This document shows, piece by piece, positions 1 to 11,499 of a DNA stretch of 64,000 nt. How positions within the stretch are numbered: the first letter of the stretch is position 1; every line of letters starts with the position of its first letter. The translations under genes were made by a program, and so were the position numbers. Below the pieces are notes generated by a model that was given only the letters and a program-made list of their open reading frames with translations, had not been told where the DNA came from and did no database searches. Origin of the DNA: Perca fluviatilis (lineage: Eukaryota; Chordata; Actinopteri; Perciformes; Percidae); assembly GCF_010015445.1 (NCBI RefSeq), contig NC_053112.1, forward strand, positions 37,952,165-38,016,164, in the 5' to 3' direction.

Positions 1-2
1 AA

Positions 3-173
3 CTGAAAACTGCTGTTCACAAACGCTCTCCATCCAACCTCACTGAGCTCGAGCTGTTTTGCAAGGAGGAATGGGCAAAAATGTCAGTCTCTCGATGTGC
101 AAAACTGATAGAGACATACCCCAAGCGACTTACAGCTGTAATCGCAGCAAAAGGTGGCGCTACAAAGTATTAA
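3..173 (+). pseudogene. Tc1-like transposase, C-terminal tail
   Basis: Frame 3 is open to a TAA at 171-173 and reads 56 residues. It contains ELFCKEEWAKM, LIETYPKRL and AAKGGATKY, the characteristic C-terminal end of fish Tc1 transposases (C..EWAKI...C..L...YPKRL...KG..TKY). The DDE catalytic core would lie upstream, outside the window, so whether the enzyme is intact cannot be judged. The 3' part of the element carries a LINE. Confidence 0.85.
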
Positions 174-329
174 CTTAAGGGGGCTGAATAATTTTGCACG
201 CCCAATATTTCAGTTTTTTTATTTGTTTAAAAGGTTTGAAATATCCAATAAATTTCGTTCCACTTCATGATTGTGTCCCACTTGTTGTTGATTCTTCACA
301 AAAAATTACAGTTTTATATCTTTATGTTT

Positions 330-2102
330 CAATTCAATTCAATTCAATTTTATTTATAGTATCAAATCATAACATAAGTTATCTCGAGACACTTTACAGA
401 TAGAGTAGGTCTAGACCACACTCTATAATTTACAAAGCCCCAACAATTCCAACAATTCCAGTAATTCCCTCAAGAGCAAGCAGTGCGACAGTGGCGAGGA
501 AAAACTCCCTCTTGGGAAGAAACCTCGGACAGACCCAGGCTCTTGGTGGCGGTGTCGCATGAGCCGGTTGGGGGTGTGATGAACAGTGGCGATAGTAGTC
601 ACATTAATAATGGAACAGTGACTGGATGTAGCGGGAAGCTGCAGGGTTCAGCAGGACGCAGCATGACATTGCAGGGCATCGCTGAGCTCAGCAGGGAGTG
701 CAGCAGGACCACGGCGACAGCTGCAACCAGGGTCTTGGTGCCAACGTTCTCCAGGAAAATACGCTGGGGAAAAAGCTAAGGACTCCGGGGGTTAAACTCC
801 CCAGAAGCTAGGATTAGTAACAAGCATTTCTGGGACGGGCTGCACACAAATAGTAATAGTAATAGTAACAGTAATAGAAACAGTAATAGAAAGGGAGAGG
901 AGAGAGGCAGCTCAGTGTGTCAAAGGAAGGAAGTCCCCCCGGCAGTCTAGGACTATAACAGCGTAACTATAACAGGTAACTAAGAGAGACAGTCATAAGG
1001 AGAGGTAGCTTTTTCGGGCTTAGAACTCTCCCCCTGCCGGATCTGGCTTGGCTGGCCTGCCTCCCTCTACTTTGTTATGTATTATTAATCTAACAATTAT
1101 GAAGAGAAGCAGTTGGGCCAGTTAGGTGAACACTGCAACTCCTCACTCCCTAACTATAAGCTTTATCAAATAGGAGAGTTTTAAGTTCATTCTTGAATGA
1201 GGTGACAGTTTCTGCCCCCCGAACCCAGATCGGGAGCTGGTTCCATAGGAGAGGAGCCTGATAACTGAAGGCTCTAGCTCCCATTCTACTTTTAGAGACT
1301 CTAGGTACCACCAGTAACTGGGAGCGCAGTGTTCTAGTGGGACAATAGGGTATTAGGAGCTCTTCTAGATATGATGGTGCTAGACCATTTAGAGCTTTGT
1401 AGGTCAAGAGAAGGACTTTAAACTCAATCCTGGATTCAACAGGAAGCCAATGCAGAGAAGCTAATACAGGAGAAATATGATCTCTTTTCTTAGTTCTTGT
1501 GAGAACACGCGCTGCAGCATTCTGGATCAGCTGGAGAGTCTTAAGAGACTTATTTGAGCAACCTGACAGTAGTGAATTACAATAGTCCAGCCTGGAAGTA
1601 ACAAATGCATGGACTAGTTTTTCAGCGTCGTTTTGAGACAGGATATTCCTAATTTTGGCAATGTTACGAAGATGAAAAAAGGCTGTTCTTGAGGTTTGTT
1701 TTAGATTGGCATTAAAGGATATATCCTGATCAAAGATAACTCCTAAATTTCTAACAGTGGTGCTGGAGGCCAGGGCAACACCATCCAGAGTAGCTATATC
1801 TCTAGATAATGAAGTTCGGAGGTGTTTAGGGCCCAGCACAATAACTTCAGTTTTGTTAGGGTTTAACATCAGAAAATTATAGGTCATCCAGGATTTTATA
1901 TCCTTAATGCACTCTTGAAATTTTGCTAGCTGACTGGTTTCGTCTGGTTTGATTGACAAGTATAATTGGGTGTCATCCGCATAACAGTGAAAGTTAATTG
2001 AGTGTTTTCTAATAATATTGCCTAGAGGAAGCATATATAAGGAGAATAGAATTGGTCCAAGCACTGAGCCTTGAGGAACCCCATGGCTAACTTTAGCGTA
2101 CG
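330..2102 (-). mobile_element. 5'-truncated LINE (Rex1/L2/CR1-type)
   Basis: A non-LTR retrotransposon copy on the minus strand. Its 3' end is at 330 with an (AATTG)n-type tail, and its 5' truncation point is at 2102. It is flanked by the 13-bp target-site duplication TATCTTTATGTTT at 317-329 and 2103-2115. The C-terminal half of the reverse-transcriptase ORF occupies 1150-2102, and about 820 bases of 3' UTR follow. A second copy of the extreme 3' end lies at 36483-36650. Clade assignment rests on overall look (short simple-repeat tail and no poly-A), so Rex1 versus L2/CR1 is not settled. Confidence 0.85.
1150..2102 (-). pseudogene. LINE reverse transcriptase, C-terminal portion
   Basis: The minus-strand frame is open from the truncation point to a TAG at 1150. 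It reads the RT block HGVPQGSVLGP, then the catalytic CYADDTQLY (the YADD motif of LINE RTs). Thumb and C-terminal stretches such as SRLDYCNSLLSG, NAAARVLTRT and LHWLPV follow; these are typical of fish Rex1/L2-like LINEs. The N-terminal endonuclease and the start of the RT domain are missing. The open frame continues by chance past 2102 through Tc1 sequence into a host HECT exon, so any single ORF to 2418 is a chimera. Confidence 0.85.
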
Positions 2103-2222
2103 TATCTTTATGTTTGAGGCCGGAAATGTGGCAAAAGGTCGAAAAGTTCAAGGGGGCCGAATACTTTCGCAAGGCACTGTACTTCAATTGTAAAAAATAA
2201 AACCAGGACAAAATTGACATAC

Positions 2223-2451
2223 CTTTGAGTTTCATCTGCAAATCCTGATCTGCTACTTCTTCAAGAGTGGGTGGTGATGTAGGTGTAGAGCAAAGGTTTT
2301 GGTAGAGCCTCTCGGGGAAAAAAAAGAAGGAAACACTCCTCCATGCACCAGTAATCATCACTCCATATGTTCTGTAGAGACCTCTGTGTAACACTGAAAA
2401 CATGGAAATGTTGAACAAGAGACATTCCAGTGGAAAACAGTTGGCAAATAT
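2223..2451 (-). pseudogene. Damaged HECT-domain exon
   Basis: The acceptor CTGCAG precedes 2451 and the donor AAAG/GTATG follows 2223. GLYRTYGVMI and, later, ERLYQNL...PTLEEVADQDLQMKLK read in one frame. The conserved LVHGG lies between them in a second frame. The phase entering from the upstream exon selects the third frame, which soon stops. At least two compensating indels are needed within about 45 bases around the T7C4 run near 2300-2340. Either the copy is dead or the run was miscalled. Confidence 0.6.
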
Positions 2452-3461
2452 CTGCAGGATAAGGTGTTTACAAACTAAAATTTCAACAAACGCAGAAATA
2501 TCAATATGTTAGAGGAGTTAGATAAGTGCCATGTGTGGGTACTAACCATGGCTGTCCAGGGACAGGTTCTTACTGTTCTGTGGTCCTGTAAATAGGGTGC
2601 TGTCTCTGAGAGCTATCATAAGCAGTCGGAAAAACTCCTGTGTAGGGCCCCCCTCGTCCACTGAACCCTCTGCTTGCATGAAGTCATCCATAAATATGAC
2701 ACTTAATTTGGCTTCTGGATTGAAACTCCTCCTTGCAAAGGCTCGGATGGCACCATCCATTATGTTTTCTCTGCATACATTTATCATATTACAGCTGGGA
2801 GTCTCTCCAATCCAGACCTTTGATGCTAGAGTGGTCAGTAAGGTTTTCAGATCTGATCTGGATCAAAAACACACAACAGTAACCAGTTATATCATCCATG
2901 ATCAGTGAAGGCTGACAGAACCATTTCGCAGGTGGAGTTTTGCAACATCCAAAACAGTTGCATTACCATATTATATTTAATCTGTATGATGCACTCTATT
3001 GGCCTGCTGGCCCTGGCTCACTTAAGATGCAGTAAATGATCTATTAATAGTAAAGTAGGAAACTACCACTTACTCGTTAGTGTCATTAACATGACTCAAG
3101 TTCGGGAAGCCAGCAGTTGTATCCAAGGGCACGGATGAGCTGTTTTGAGGACTATTATCTTCTTCGGGAACCAGAATGTGCTGGCAAAGAACAAAAATTC
3201 AAACCTGAGTAAACTCAATTACCATTACATAATGAAGTTTAAATTAAATAGTAATAAAAAAGGAGTCTCACAGCAATGTCTGTGTCCATTACATCATCCC
3301 AGGTTACATAAACAGTGCAGGATTCATTGATATGATCAATTATTTTGCCCGTTGTTGTACTTCTTATTGGTGATGCCCTGGCTCTCTGAATAGAGAACAC
3401 CTCTGTTGCCATGTCATCTGAGCCGACAAAGTCAAATAGGTGCTTCACACAAGGGAAATTT

Positions 3462-3462
<1 letters not shown>

Positions 3463-3497
<35 letters not shown>

Positions 3498-3939
3498 GAG
3501 CACACATAATCCCCTTGTTTAAAGTTCTTATACAATTAAGAGAGAGAAAAAAAAAAGTGAACATTGATCAAAATTTGGGAGATTTCTGTAATTAAGCAAT
3601 AACGCTCCAGGAGGTATCTGATATCTAAACGCCATTTTGAAGTACCTGAATTGGCTGCATGAGGTCAAATCTCCTCCTTGCAACATGGCCATCCGGATAT
3701 TTCACTTGCAGTGGAATGCCATCCTGCGGCTCGGCGCGATTGCTCAAATTAAGCCATCTTCTTTCCAACGCCTGTCAAAAGAAAACAAGAAATAAAATAA
3801 GTCTGTCTATGCTTGGTTCAATTAGAAAAAAAAAAAAAAATGAGTTACACTATGCCTCTTTGCGTTTTCTGTAAACTTCTACTTCTCTGTGCTGTGCCTG
3901 GCCCTGTGGGATGGGAGGAGATGTCCAAATTAGTTTAAT

Positions 3940-3974
<35 letters not shown>
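3463..3974. repeat. Intronic simple repeats: (TA)n and (TAAC)n
   Basis: A (TA)n run spans about 3467-3492, just upstream (minus sense) of the exon beginning at 3442. A (TAAC)n run spans about 3931-3974. A GTGC tetranucleotide run lies nearby at 5321-5345. All are in introns of the HECT-type gene. Confidence 0.85.
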
Positions 3975-3975
<1 letters not shown>

Positions 3976-5947
3976 AGCTGAGTGTGCTTACCCTCTCTTG
4001 GTCAGTCTGCAGACTTTCAAGGTATTCCTCATCTTGCCTTGCACGAAGTGCACGCCACTCATGTAAATCCTATTGAGAAACATAAATTTAAAAACATTCA
4101 ATCTATTTAGGATTGACATTGTTTTATATTCAAATTCCCTTGTATGAAACTCATAAAAGACAAAAGCTTACATCAGCAAAATCATCTGCTACTTCCACTA
4201 CATCATCTCCTACTTCCACTACATCATCTGCTACTTCCACCATCTCTGGGTCATGAGATTCCTGTACAGCCTGTAAAGCATCCTGAAACAAAAAATGTCA
4301 TATAGCAATGTCAAAAATGTATTGTCTTGAAGTGCAAGTCCGGTGCAAATTGACCCCATGGTCTTTTTCGGCACGAAAATACATCAAATAAGCCATCGAG
4401 ACAATGTCTTTCGTTGATCAACCATTAAGGGAGAAATACCTGAGAGATGCGAATAGCCAGACATGGCTAACACAGATTAGCTTGGGCAGTGTACTGAACG
4501 CATCCAAAACGGCATTAAATACTTCCCTTTTTGAACTGAACTCCAGTGCATTCGGTAGTCGACTTGTATGGACTGCCTGTCAATATGGACCTAGCCTACT
4601 GCCAAGGCTTGTAGACTTGTAAAAACCCTTTAATAAACTCTGGGTTCACTAACTAAGTTGTTGGTGCTTTGTTTTGTGTAGGGACCCTTATCATAGTACT
4701 GCAGAGGTTTGGTGCCAATTTGAGCAATATTAGTAGTTTAAAAAAAAAAAAACACTTTTGGATGCGTTCAGTGCACCGCCCCGAGCTAATCAGTGTTAGC
4801 CAGCTGTGGCTGTTAACGTCTCTCAGGGATTTCACCCGTAATGGTTGATCAACAAAATAAATTGTTCTTTGATGATTTTTCAATGGCAAGTTATGCAATT
4901 ATATATGAAGTATAAAATAAGCCTAGAAACAGCTTAAAAAAAAAAAGGCAGTTTTGGTAATGTACACGCACGAAAGGATTGCAATTTTACTTCATGTCTC
5001 ATTCACCGGTAACCAAACATCATACTGAATGTGTAAAACAAACATGACTACTGTTAGCAATGCAGCATTGAGGTCGTAAATGGGAGCGATTGAGAGAGAG
5101 AATATATATACACACATCTCTCTCAACACTGCCTTTAAAAATGGAGCTTGCACAGGTATTAATAAAAGGTGCCTACATCATCTTGGTCCAGGCTTTGGCA
5201 AGAGTCCAAGACTTCTTCTGCATCCTAAAGAGACCAAATAATGTATTTGTTATTGGATCTGAATGTTAACACCTACAATATACTGCTAAAATGTTGGTTG
5301 TCACAGATCTGTAAAGGTGGCGTGCGTGCGTGCGTGCGTGCGTGCAGGGCATAAACGTTACTAGAACATAGTTCAGTTGTATGCATCAATAGCGATCACC
5401 AAGTCCACATGAACAGGTCAACCCAATACAGTGAAAATTAGATTTACACATTAAAAATTCAGTTTACAATTAAACAGGTCATTTAGCTCAAGGTATGTCA
5501 ATGTACAGTACCTTTGGGAGTATATATAAAGCCGATAGATTAAGCTCTCTGCTGGCTTTCAAGAGACGGTGAAAGTGGAGAAACTTGAAGTCTTGTAATT
5601 TTTTTATGACAATCTACCCTTGCCAACTCAAAATCAGTGCTGCCCACTCTTGGAAACGTATTTCTGAGGACAGCATGGAACTCTTCTGCTGACAAGGACA
5701 CTGGCACCTTACAATGCAAATTGCATAAAATAAAACCACTACAAACAAGTAATTTGTGCAAAATTCTCTTACAGGAACATAAAATGTAGCCTATGAATAA
5801 TTAAAACATAGTAACATACCTTTTTGTGGGTGGAAGGTTTCCATATCAGGATGGAGGAGGAGACCAACTCTGAAAGTGGCAAGTCTTGTTTGCACCCTCC
5901 TCCTTGGCCCTCTACTGGAGGCAGCATTTTCCCTGAAAAGTCTCAAC

Positions 5948-7641
5948 CTAAAAGTTACAAAATGTGCAGACTGTAAACACAAAGCCAAGAAAAGGTTTGA
6001 CTTTCAATATTACACTAAAAGTAGTTGGTGGCATTATTTATTATTACAAAAAAATAAATAAACCCACATTAAATTTAACTGCATAGCAAACTCTATTCAA
6101 TAAGACTTTATTAAGCCCCCCCCCCCCTCCTGAGTGATTAGACTACCTGCTCTGAGAGATGGTAGAGTTTTCTGACATGACCCCAGAAACCATTAACTAT
6201 GTCAAAACTTTCCAGTGACCAGGGAAGGTAAAAGAAAAGGAGGGGGAAAAAAAGCAACAAAGACAGGAGGTACAGTAAAGATAATGTGATGAAATGATTT
6301 GTCTGTTGCAGAACAATAGTAACCTTTAGCCAAACACGGATTGCTAATTAATAAATAGAGTTAGCGCGTTTTAACGTCAGTTCATGTTACGGAGGGGCCT
6401 ATAATATATATCAAACTCCCACCTTATATTTCTCAGGGACATTTGTAAAGATTAGGCTAGATCTAGTCGGCAGGTGTTTACATTTGTCTAAGTTTTTATT
6501 TATTGGTTAGCCAACAGTTGAGTTGTAAGCCTTGTTTGTTGTTACAGTTCAACATTGTCTAAAGAGTGTTTAGGGTGTAAGACTTTACATCCATGTTAAA
6601 GTGCACATCATTAATGTTAATACATTCCCATATGTTATACTGCAGTTTACTGCTTCTTTGCATTCTGCTAATCAGCATTTCACTGTAATGACAAGATTAA
6701 ATTAATCTAATTTGCATATCAGAAAAAAATGCAATGTATATCATTCATCTACTGCACAGTGAAAGTAATGCATCTTAGGTTTTTCATTTTTATTATTTAA
6801 TTTTATTCTTGGAATAACTTATTTTATTATTAGACTAACACCCAACGGTGTCACTTACTCCTCTTCTCTCTTCAGATGCGCTGTTTAAATATCTGAATCC
6901 ACCCCCTGCAAATCCTGGGCCATCTACAGTCATTGCAGCGTCAACATCATCAAGTGATCCTCCTGTCATGTCCTGTCATTTCTTGTATTATTTATTTCTA
7001 ATTTATTATATTTTCTTGTCAACGGTTTTGATTGAGCAACTGGTTACTCTAAAAATAAAACATCAAAGAATTCAGTTTCTTACGTGTGTATATGTATGTA
7101 TATAACTGGCACTGGAATTTACTGCGACGCAAGGGGGGGCGCCACCTAAAATCTTGCCTAGGGCGCGAAATAGGGCAGGGTCGGGCCTGAAACATAGGCC
7201 TAACTGTCAAACTGTAATGTTACTGCTATCAATAAATATTTAAAACTGAGCTGCTGAAATGGCGTGAGTCAAGCCCTCTATTTTATAAAACCTTAAATAG
7301 CTGAAATCTTTATATCCAACGTGTCGTTTCCAAACATGGCATTTTTGCCAAGTTAACTTGCTAAATAGGCTAACGTTAGCCAACACTACAACACACACTT
7401 CAACCATGGATGCATTAATGTTATAAGAATCCCAACTTGTCTCTGCAATACAATGTACAAATTCACTGAGACAACGTCACGGAATATTTTTATTAACATT
7501 ACTTAAACATGACTTACTTAAATTACTCCATCAATGGTTTATTTTGGTTAGCTTAAAGAGACTCAACATAAATAATGTAACAATAGCGACGCAAACTTCA
7601 ACCTTGTGTACATCACTTGGGGTCCTTTACAGATAACTTAA
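5948..7641. other. Intron of the HECT-type gene, no recognised content
   Basis: AT-rich intronic sequence with a short poly-C run near 6118. I see no exon, transposon terminus or RNA gene in it. Confidence 0.4.
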
Positions 7642-7767
7642 AGGGATACTTCACCGATTTAGCATTCAGCTTTGTATCAGTAGAAACCCGATAGTATTTC
7701 TGAATGACCATGCTTCCCTTCCTCATGTCCCCCTGAGACGAGAGATCTCTGCATTTGGGGCATGGAA

Positions 7768-7820
7768 AAAAATCTTCCGATGACGTAAAATGACGATATT
7801 TGCGTCATCGGAAGATTTTT
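7768..7820. repeat. Perfect 18-bp inverted repeat
   Basis: The arm 7768-7785 (AAAAATCTTCCGATGACG) is exactly reverse-complemented at 7803-7820, separated by 17 bases. It lies within the TTAA element and could form a cruciform or RNA hairpin. Confidence 0.9.
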
Positions 7821-8212
7821 GGGCCAGTGGCAAGGACTACAGCCAGTATTAGGATCTACTTCCGTATGTTTTCAACACGCCCACAGGGGGTTGGACTGCC
7901 GAGTCTGGCCGAGGTATTCCGAATGAAAACGACTGTCAGCCATCTTGAACCTTCGCTAAACAGGCTTTCGGTTTTCAGCAGAAAACTTTTATCAACAATT
8001 ATCTGCATTCAAACTACCGGACGTGTGTACCACCGGGATACATCGGTACAGATTGGAGAATATGGAGGAAACGTTATTACAGACGCAATACTCGGCACAC
8101 TACGTGAGCTTCGTCTGCACGGAGACCAGCGGTGTCGCTCAATGCCGCTAGCCGGCTACGGGACATCCTCATCGGCTACGTGGAAAGCTAACGCTAGCTG
8201 TCCACCTGTCCC

Positions 8213-8955
8213 ATGCATCCTGCTTGCAAGTGTCTGCTCATTAAACAACAAGCTGGACTACATCCTCCTTCAACGAAACTCCCAACGTGAGTTCAGGGAC
8301 TGCTGTGTTTTTGTGGAAACATGCCTGAACAACAGTGTACCGGCACCGGGACTATCCAGCTACCAGGCTGCTCTCGCCGGCCCGTGGAGGTGGGCTGTGT
8401 TAAACGGACTGGTGTAGAAATAAAATCCAACTAGCTACTGTTAACTGCTGGTGGAGCTTGTGACTGTTAAATGCCGACCATTTGACATTCCACGCTAATT
8501 CACGGCTGTGTTTATACTCTGTGTTTAGCTACACCAATGCTAGTATGCGTTAGCTGAACTTTACGGATCCTGCTTGCAAGTGTCCGCTCATTTAGACCAC
8601 AAACTGGACTACATCCAACTTCAACGAAACTCCCAACGTAAGTTCAGAGACTGCTGTGTTTTTGTTGTTGTGGAAATATGCCTGAATAGTGTACCGGACT
8701 GTCCAGCTACCAGGCCTGCTAGCCCTCCGAGCTAGAGATGCTCTGTCGCCGGGTAAAAGAGGTGGGCTGTGTTAACACGAAGTGGTGCAGAAACATGGTG
8801 ATTTGTATCCATTTAACTGCTAACCGCTGGTGGAGTTTGTGATTGTTAAATGCCGACCATTCTACATTGCACGCTAATTCACGGCTGTGTTTATGCTCGG
8901 TGTTTACAGCCCACAAAGCGCTAATGCTAGTATGTGTTAGCTGAACTTCACGGAG
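8213..8955 (+). repeat. Two-copy tandem repeat of about 350-390 bp
   Basis: The copies are about 8213-8566 and 8567-8955. Both begin with a segment containing CCTGCTTGCAAGTGTC and end with GCTGAACTT(C/T)ACGG. Blocks match in the same order, with small indels. The repeat is internal to the TTAA element. Confidence 0.8.
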
Positions 8956-9533
8956 CCTATAAAGTGTGTGTACTAAATGTAGCCCGTTTCGTATGTCGTT
9001 TTTATATAATGTCGTTTTTATATTAAATGTGTAACACCACTTGAATCACGATGAAACGTTGTTTCGTGTATATGGTTGAAATGACAATAAAACACGCTTG
9101 AGTTGAATTGAATGCCTCTTGCGGACCTGTCAAGCGGTAGGCGTGGCTTGGGAGTGGACTCAAAGCAACGAAGCAGGTGCATTCTGGGATTTGGTGTTTT
9201 TCATCCATATAAGACCAAAACACATTTTCTGGCTTTTCTCGGCCTAGAAGGCACAAATTTCAATTTTTTTCTCACATTTCTACTACATAAGTGACCCAAT
9301 TTAAAGATATATATTCAGCTTTCCAGCGGTGAAATATTCCTTTAAAGTACTTACCTTTCTACAAGACTCTCAGAAGAACTCGGCTGCTCCTGTCTGTTCT
9401 GAATTCTTTCGATTACACTATTAAATCTGTCTCTCATAGCACTGACGTAATCTCGACCTCGACTTGACATGATGCACCGTCCACCACCAAAGGAGTGCTG
9501 AACCATGCGGCCAAGGCTTCTTTTAATGTCCAT

Positions 9534-9660
9534 GAGCCACGGCCAGGTGACTGCAAATTACTGGGGGAAGCAACGTTGTGATTGGCTGCAGTTTAACAAG
9601 CAAATACGCAGCCTGCAACTGACTTGCACCTCTTGCTCTTGAGTCAAGCCGGTTTCTTGT
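9534..9660 (-). promoter_or_regulatory. Possible promoter of the HECT-type gene
   Basis: Directly upstream of the first Met there is a minus-strand CCAAT box (GTGATTGGCTG on the plus strand near 9580). No TATA box was seen. The assignment is positional only. Confidence 0.25.
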
Positions 9661-10059
9661 TTTTTTTTTTTTCAATCTCAAAATCTTCATTTTAGATTAC
9701 GAACAAGCAGACAATCGGCAAAAATAGATATTCATACAAATGACAGCAGTGTGCAAATAATAAATATAAAAAATATAGTTAAAGAACATATATAAAATAA
9801 TAAATTAAGAATATGTAAAATATCTTGATTGGACATATGAATTCCTTTGAATATGATAAATACAGAGACTGTAAGATTCTGCAAGAATAAATTTAAAAAA
9901 ATCGATCAGTTTGTTGTTCTTCAGTGGCAGTTTTAATCAGGCTACTCAATATCAACGGCCAACAACATAAATAAATAATACAAAATACAATCTCAAAATT
10001 ATATTAAATCAAATAATATAATAATAATATATTTCATATCAGAATCACAATAAAACACA

Positions 10060-10120
10060 ATATGTATTTATGTACTTTGAGTCCATGAAAAGCGCTATAT
10101 AAATTCAATTTATTATTATT
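10060..10120 (+). repeat. 3' tail of an L2/SINE-type retroelement
   Basis: GAAAAGCGCTATATAAAT followed by an ATT-rich simple tail is the common 3' end of fish L2 elements and their SINEs. Similar tails occur near 23065-23095 and 31840-31880. Confidence 0.6.
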
Positions 10121-10331
10121 ATAGGCCTACTACAAAATATAATATCAAAATAATAAAAATATGTTTTCATTCTCTTTTTCATATATATCAAAATCTCAAT
10201 ACAAAATAATATATAAATACAATTTATATAAATATAGTCTATATGTACACATATAATATTATACATCATAAATCCTAGTAGATCTACATCAAAATAAACA
10301 CGTCGTATACTATAATGTATCACCATAGACA

Positions 10332-10950
10332 GTATAAACGTGTATCACCAAAGAATTTCTAATAAGGGCTTTGGTCTATGGGTATCGTCAAAGCCGGTCT
10401 ACGGAAAGCCATTCCAATCCCTATCCAGCCCCATTGTACCGGATTTTGGTTGCAGTTCCACCAGAGTTCCACTGGGGGTGATCGCGGTCCAGTGCAAAAT
10501 GAATACATTAGCAAACCTCTTTCTAGCACATGTATTAACAGGGAGAGCCTTACCTGTTAGCTGTGTTGTCGATGCCTCGAGAGAACAAAGGAAGCGACTC
10601 AGAGCTTGCCGTAAAGCAGTATCTCTGGCCGTATATGTGTATGACGTCATTGACATTTTAAAAGGCTTTTTAGAACAAAAAAGTGACTTTAACACACAGC
10701 AGTGTGTATTTTTTTAGCCTCCCCTTTCGAATGCAACATTCAAATTACTAGACAAAAAATTATATCCTGAGAAAAGTGGGTTTTGAGGGGTATAGCTCCA
10801 TAGAGCCCCATTCATTCTGCACTGGCCTGTGAGCGCCCCCTATATGGAACTCTGGTGGAACTGCAACCAGTTCAGAACCCGGAAGTAACGAGGGAGTGGC
10901 ACTTCTTGATATATTAGAAGTTCTTTGGTATCGTATCACACTCAACGTTG
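10332..10950. mobile_element. MITE-like inverted-repeat element
   Basis: The left part (CACCAAAGAATTTCTAAT... GGTTGCAGTTCCACCAGAG) is matched in reverse complement on the right (ACCAAAGAACTTCTAAT read inward, and the same GGTTGCAGTTCCACCAGAG block). Arms of roughly 150 bp or more flank a unique centre of about 250 bp. Exact ends and target duplication are unclear. Confidence 0.6.
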
Positions 10951-11499
10951 CCTGTTTCCGCTAACACAGGATGTTTACAGTTGCTATGATAACAAGTGAA
11001 CGATGACGGTAGCATATTAGCTCAACTGCCGGATCAATAAACACCCATACAATTACAATTTGGAGCAAGTAAATAAAATCAACTCTAACCATCAACAGCC
11101 ATTACCCTAAGGACCTTAACAAATGCATTGTCACAAGTTGTGATATAATATTTAGAAAAATAAATGCGTAGATCCTGCGGAGTTACGCTAGCTTAGCTAA
11201 ATGATGGTTTCCACTCATGTTTCCACTAGCTAGCTAGCTATAGCGCCGTCATTAACAGTAGGCCCTAGCCTACAAAAACACTTATGTTACGTTACGTTAC
11301 GTTACGAATAAAAGAAAGCACAATAATTTGAACAGAGCAATCTAGACAGACTGATTAGCTACACTACTAATAACATTAAAGGGGCTTCGGTGACACTTAC
11401 CCACCTGCAAGAATAAATGACAAAATCGATCAGTTTGTTGGCAGTTTTACTCAGGCTATTCGATAAAAACGGCCAACCAGCAACTTAGCCGACCAACGG

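Larger units (their letters stand above)
1..2179 (+). mobile_element. Tc1-like DNA transposon, 3' part, split by a LINE
   Basis: The element runs in from before the window. It begins with the tail of a transposase frame, continues as 3' flank to 329, and resumes at 2116 after the inserted LINE. It ends at 2179 with terminal sequence CAAGGCACTG followed by TA, the target dinucleotide of Tc1/mariner elements. The two parts are shown to be one element because the LINE between them is bracketed by a perfect 13-bp direct repeat (317-329 and 2103-2115). It lies downstream (minus-strand sense) of the last visible exon of the HECT-type gene, probably in an intron. Confidence 0.8.
7642..9341. mobile_element. 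TTAA-flanked non-autonomous DNA transposon (Kolobok/piggyBac-like)
   Basis: The target duplication TTAA lies at 7638-7641 and 9342-9345. Imperfect terminal inverted repeats start AGGGATACTTCACCG on the left and AGGAATATTTCACCG on the right (read inward). No transposase is visible. The 205-codon open stretch at 7800-8417 lies inside this non-coding element and overlaps its internal repeat. It inserted in the first intron of the HECT-type gene only about ten bases from the 5' splice site at 9354. Confidence 0.75.
2223..9533 (-). pseudogene. UBX-like + HECT E3 ubiquitin ligase (G2E3-like family), probably degenerate
   Basis: Eleven minus-strand exons: 9533-9355, 5947-5820, 5707-5512, 5224-5177, 4282-4172, 4069-3992, 3771-3646, 3442-3272, 3180-3074, 2857-2547, 2451-2223. 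Exons from 5224 to 2547 join in perfect phase. Seen in order: a short Ser/Arg N-terminus; a block with SLSAEEFHAVL; an acidic exon with three 21-bp repeats (VEVADDV type); RARQDEEYLESLQTDQER followed by VKYPDGHVARRRFD, as in UBX proteins; then the HECT N-lobe with DEGGPTQEFFRLLM and, in the last exon, LVHGG and LEEVADQDL. HECT ligases pass ubiquitin through a catalytic Cys in the C-lobe, which would lie beyond the window start. Odd points: exon 2 leaves phase 1 but exon 3 needs phase 0; exon 3 has one extra base near its 3' end; and conserved pieces of the last exon lie in different frames. I read it as a pseudogene or an indel-damaged copy. Family identity is firmer than functionality. Confidence 0.7.

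Noticed and set aside
1150..2418. One 422-aa protein
   Set aside because: A chimera of LINE reverse transcriptase, Tc1 terminal sequence and a host HECT exon joined by a chance open frame.
7800..8417. 205-codon open frame
   Set aside because: It lies entirely within the TTAA element, crosses its hairpin and internal repeat, and has no recognisable protein motif.
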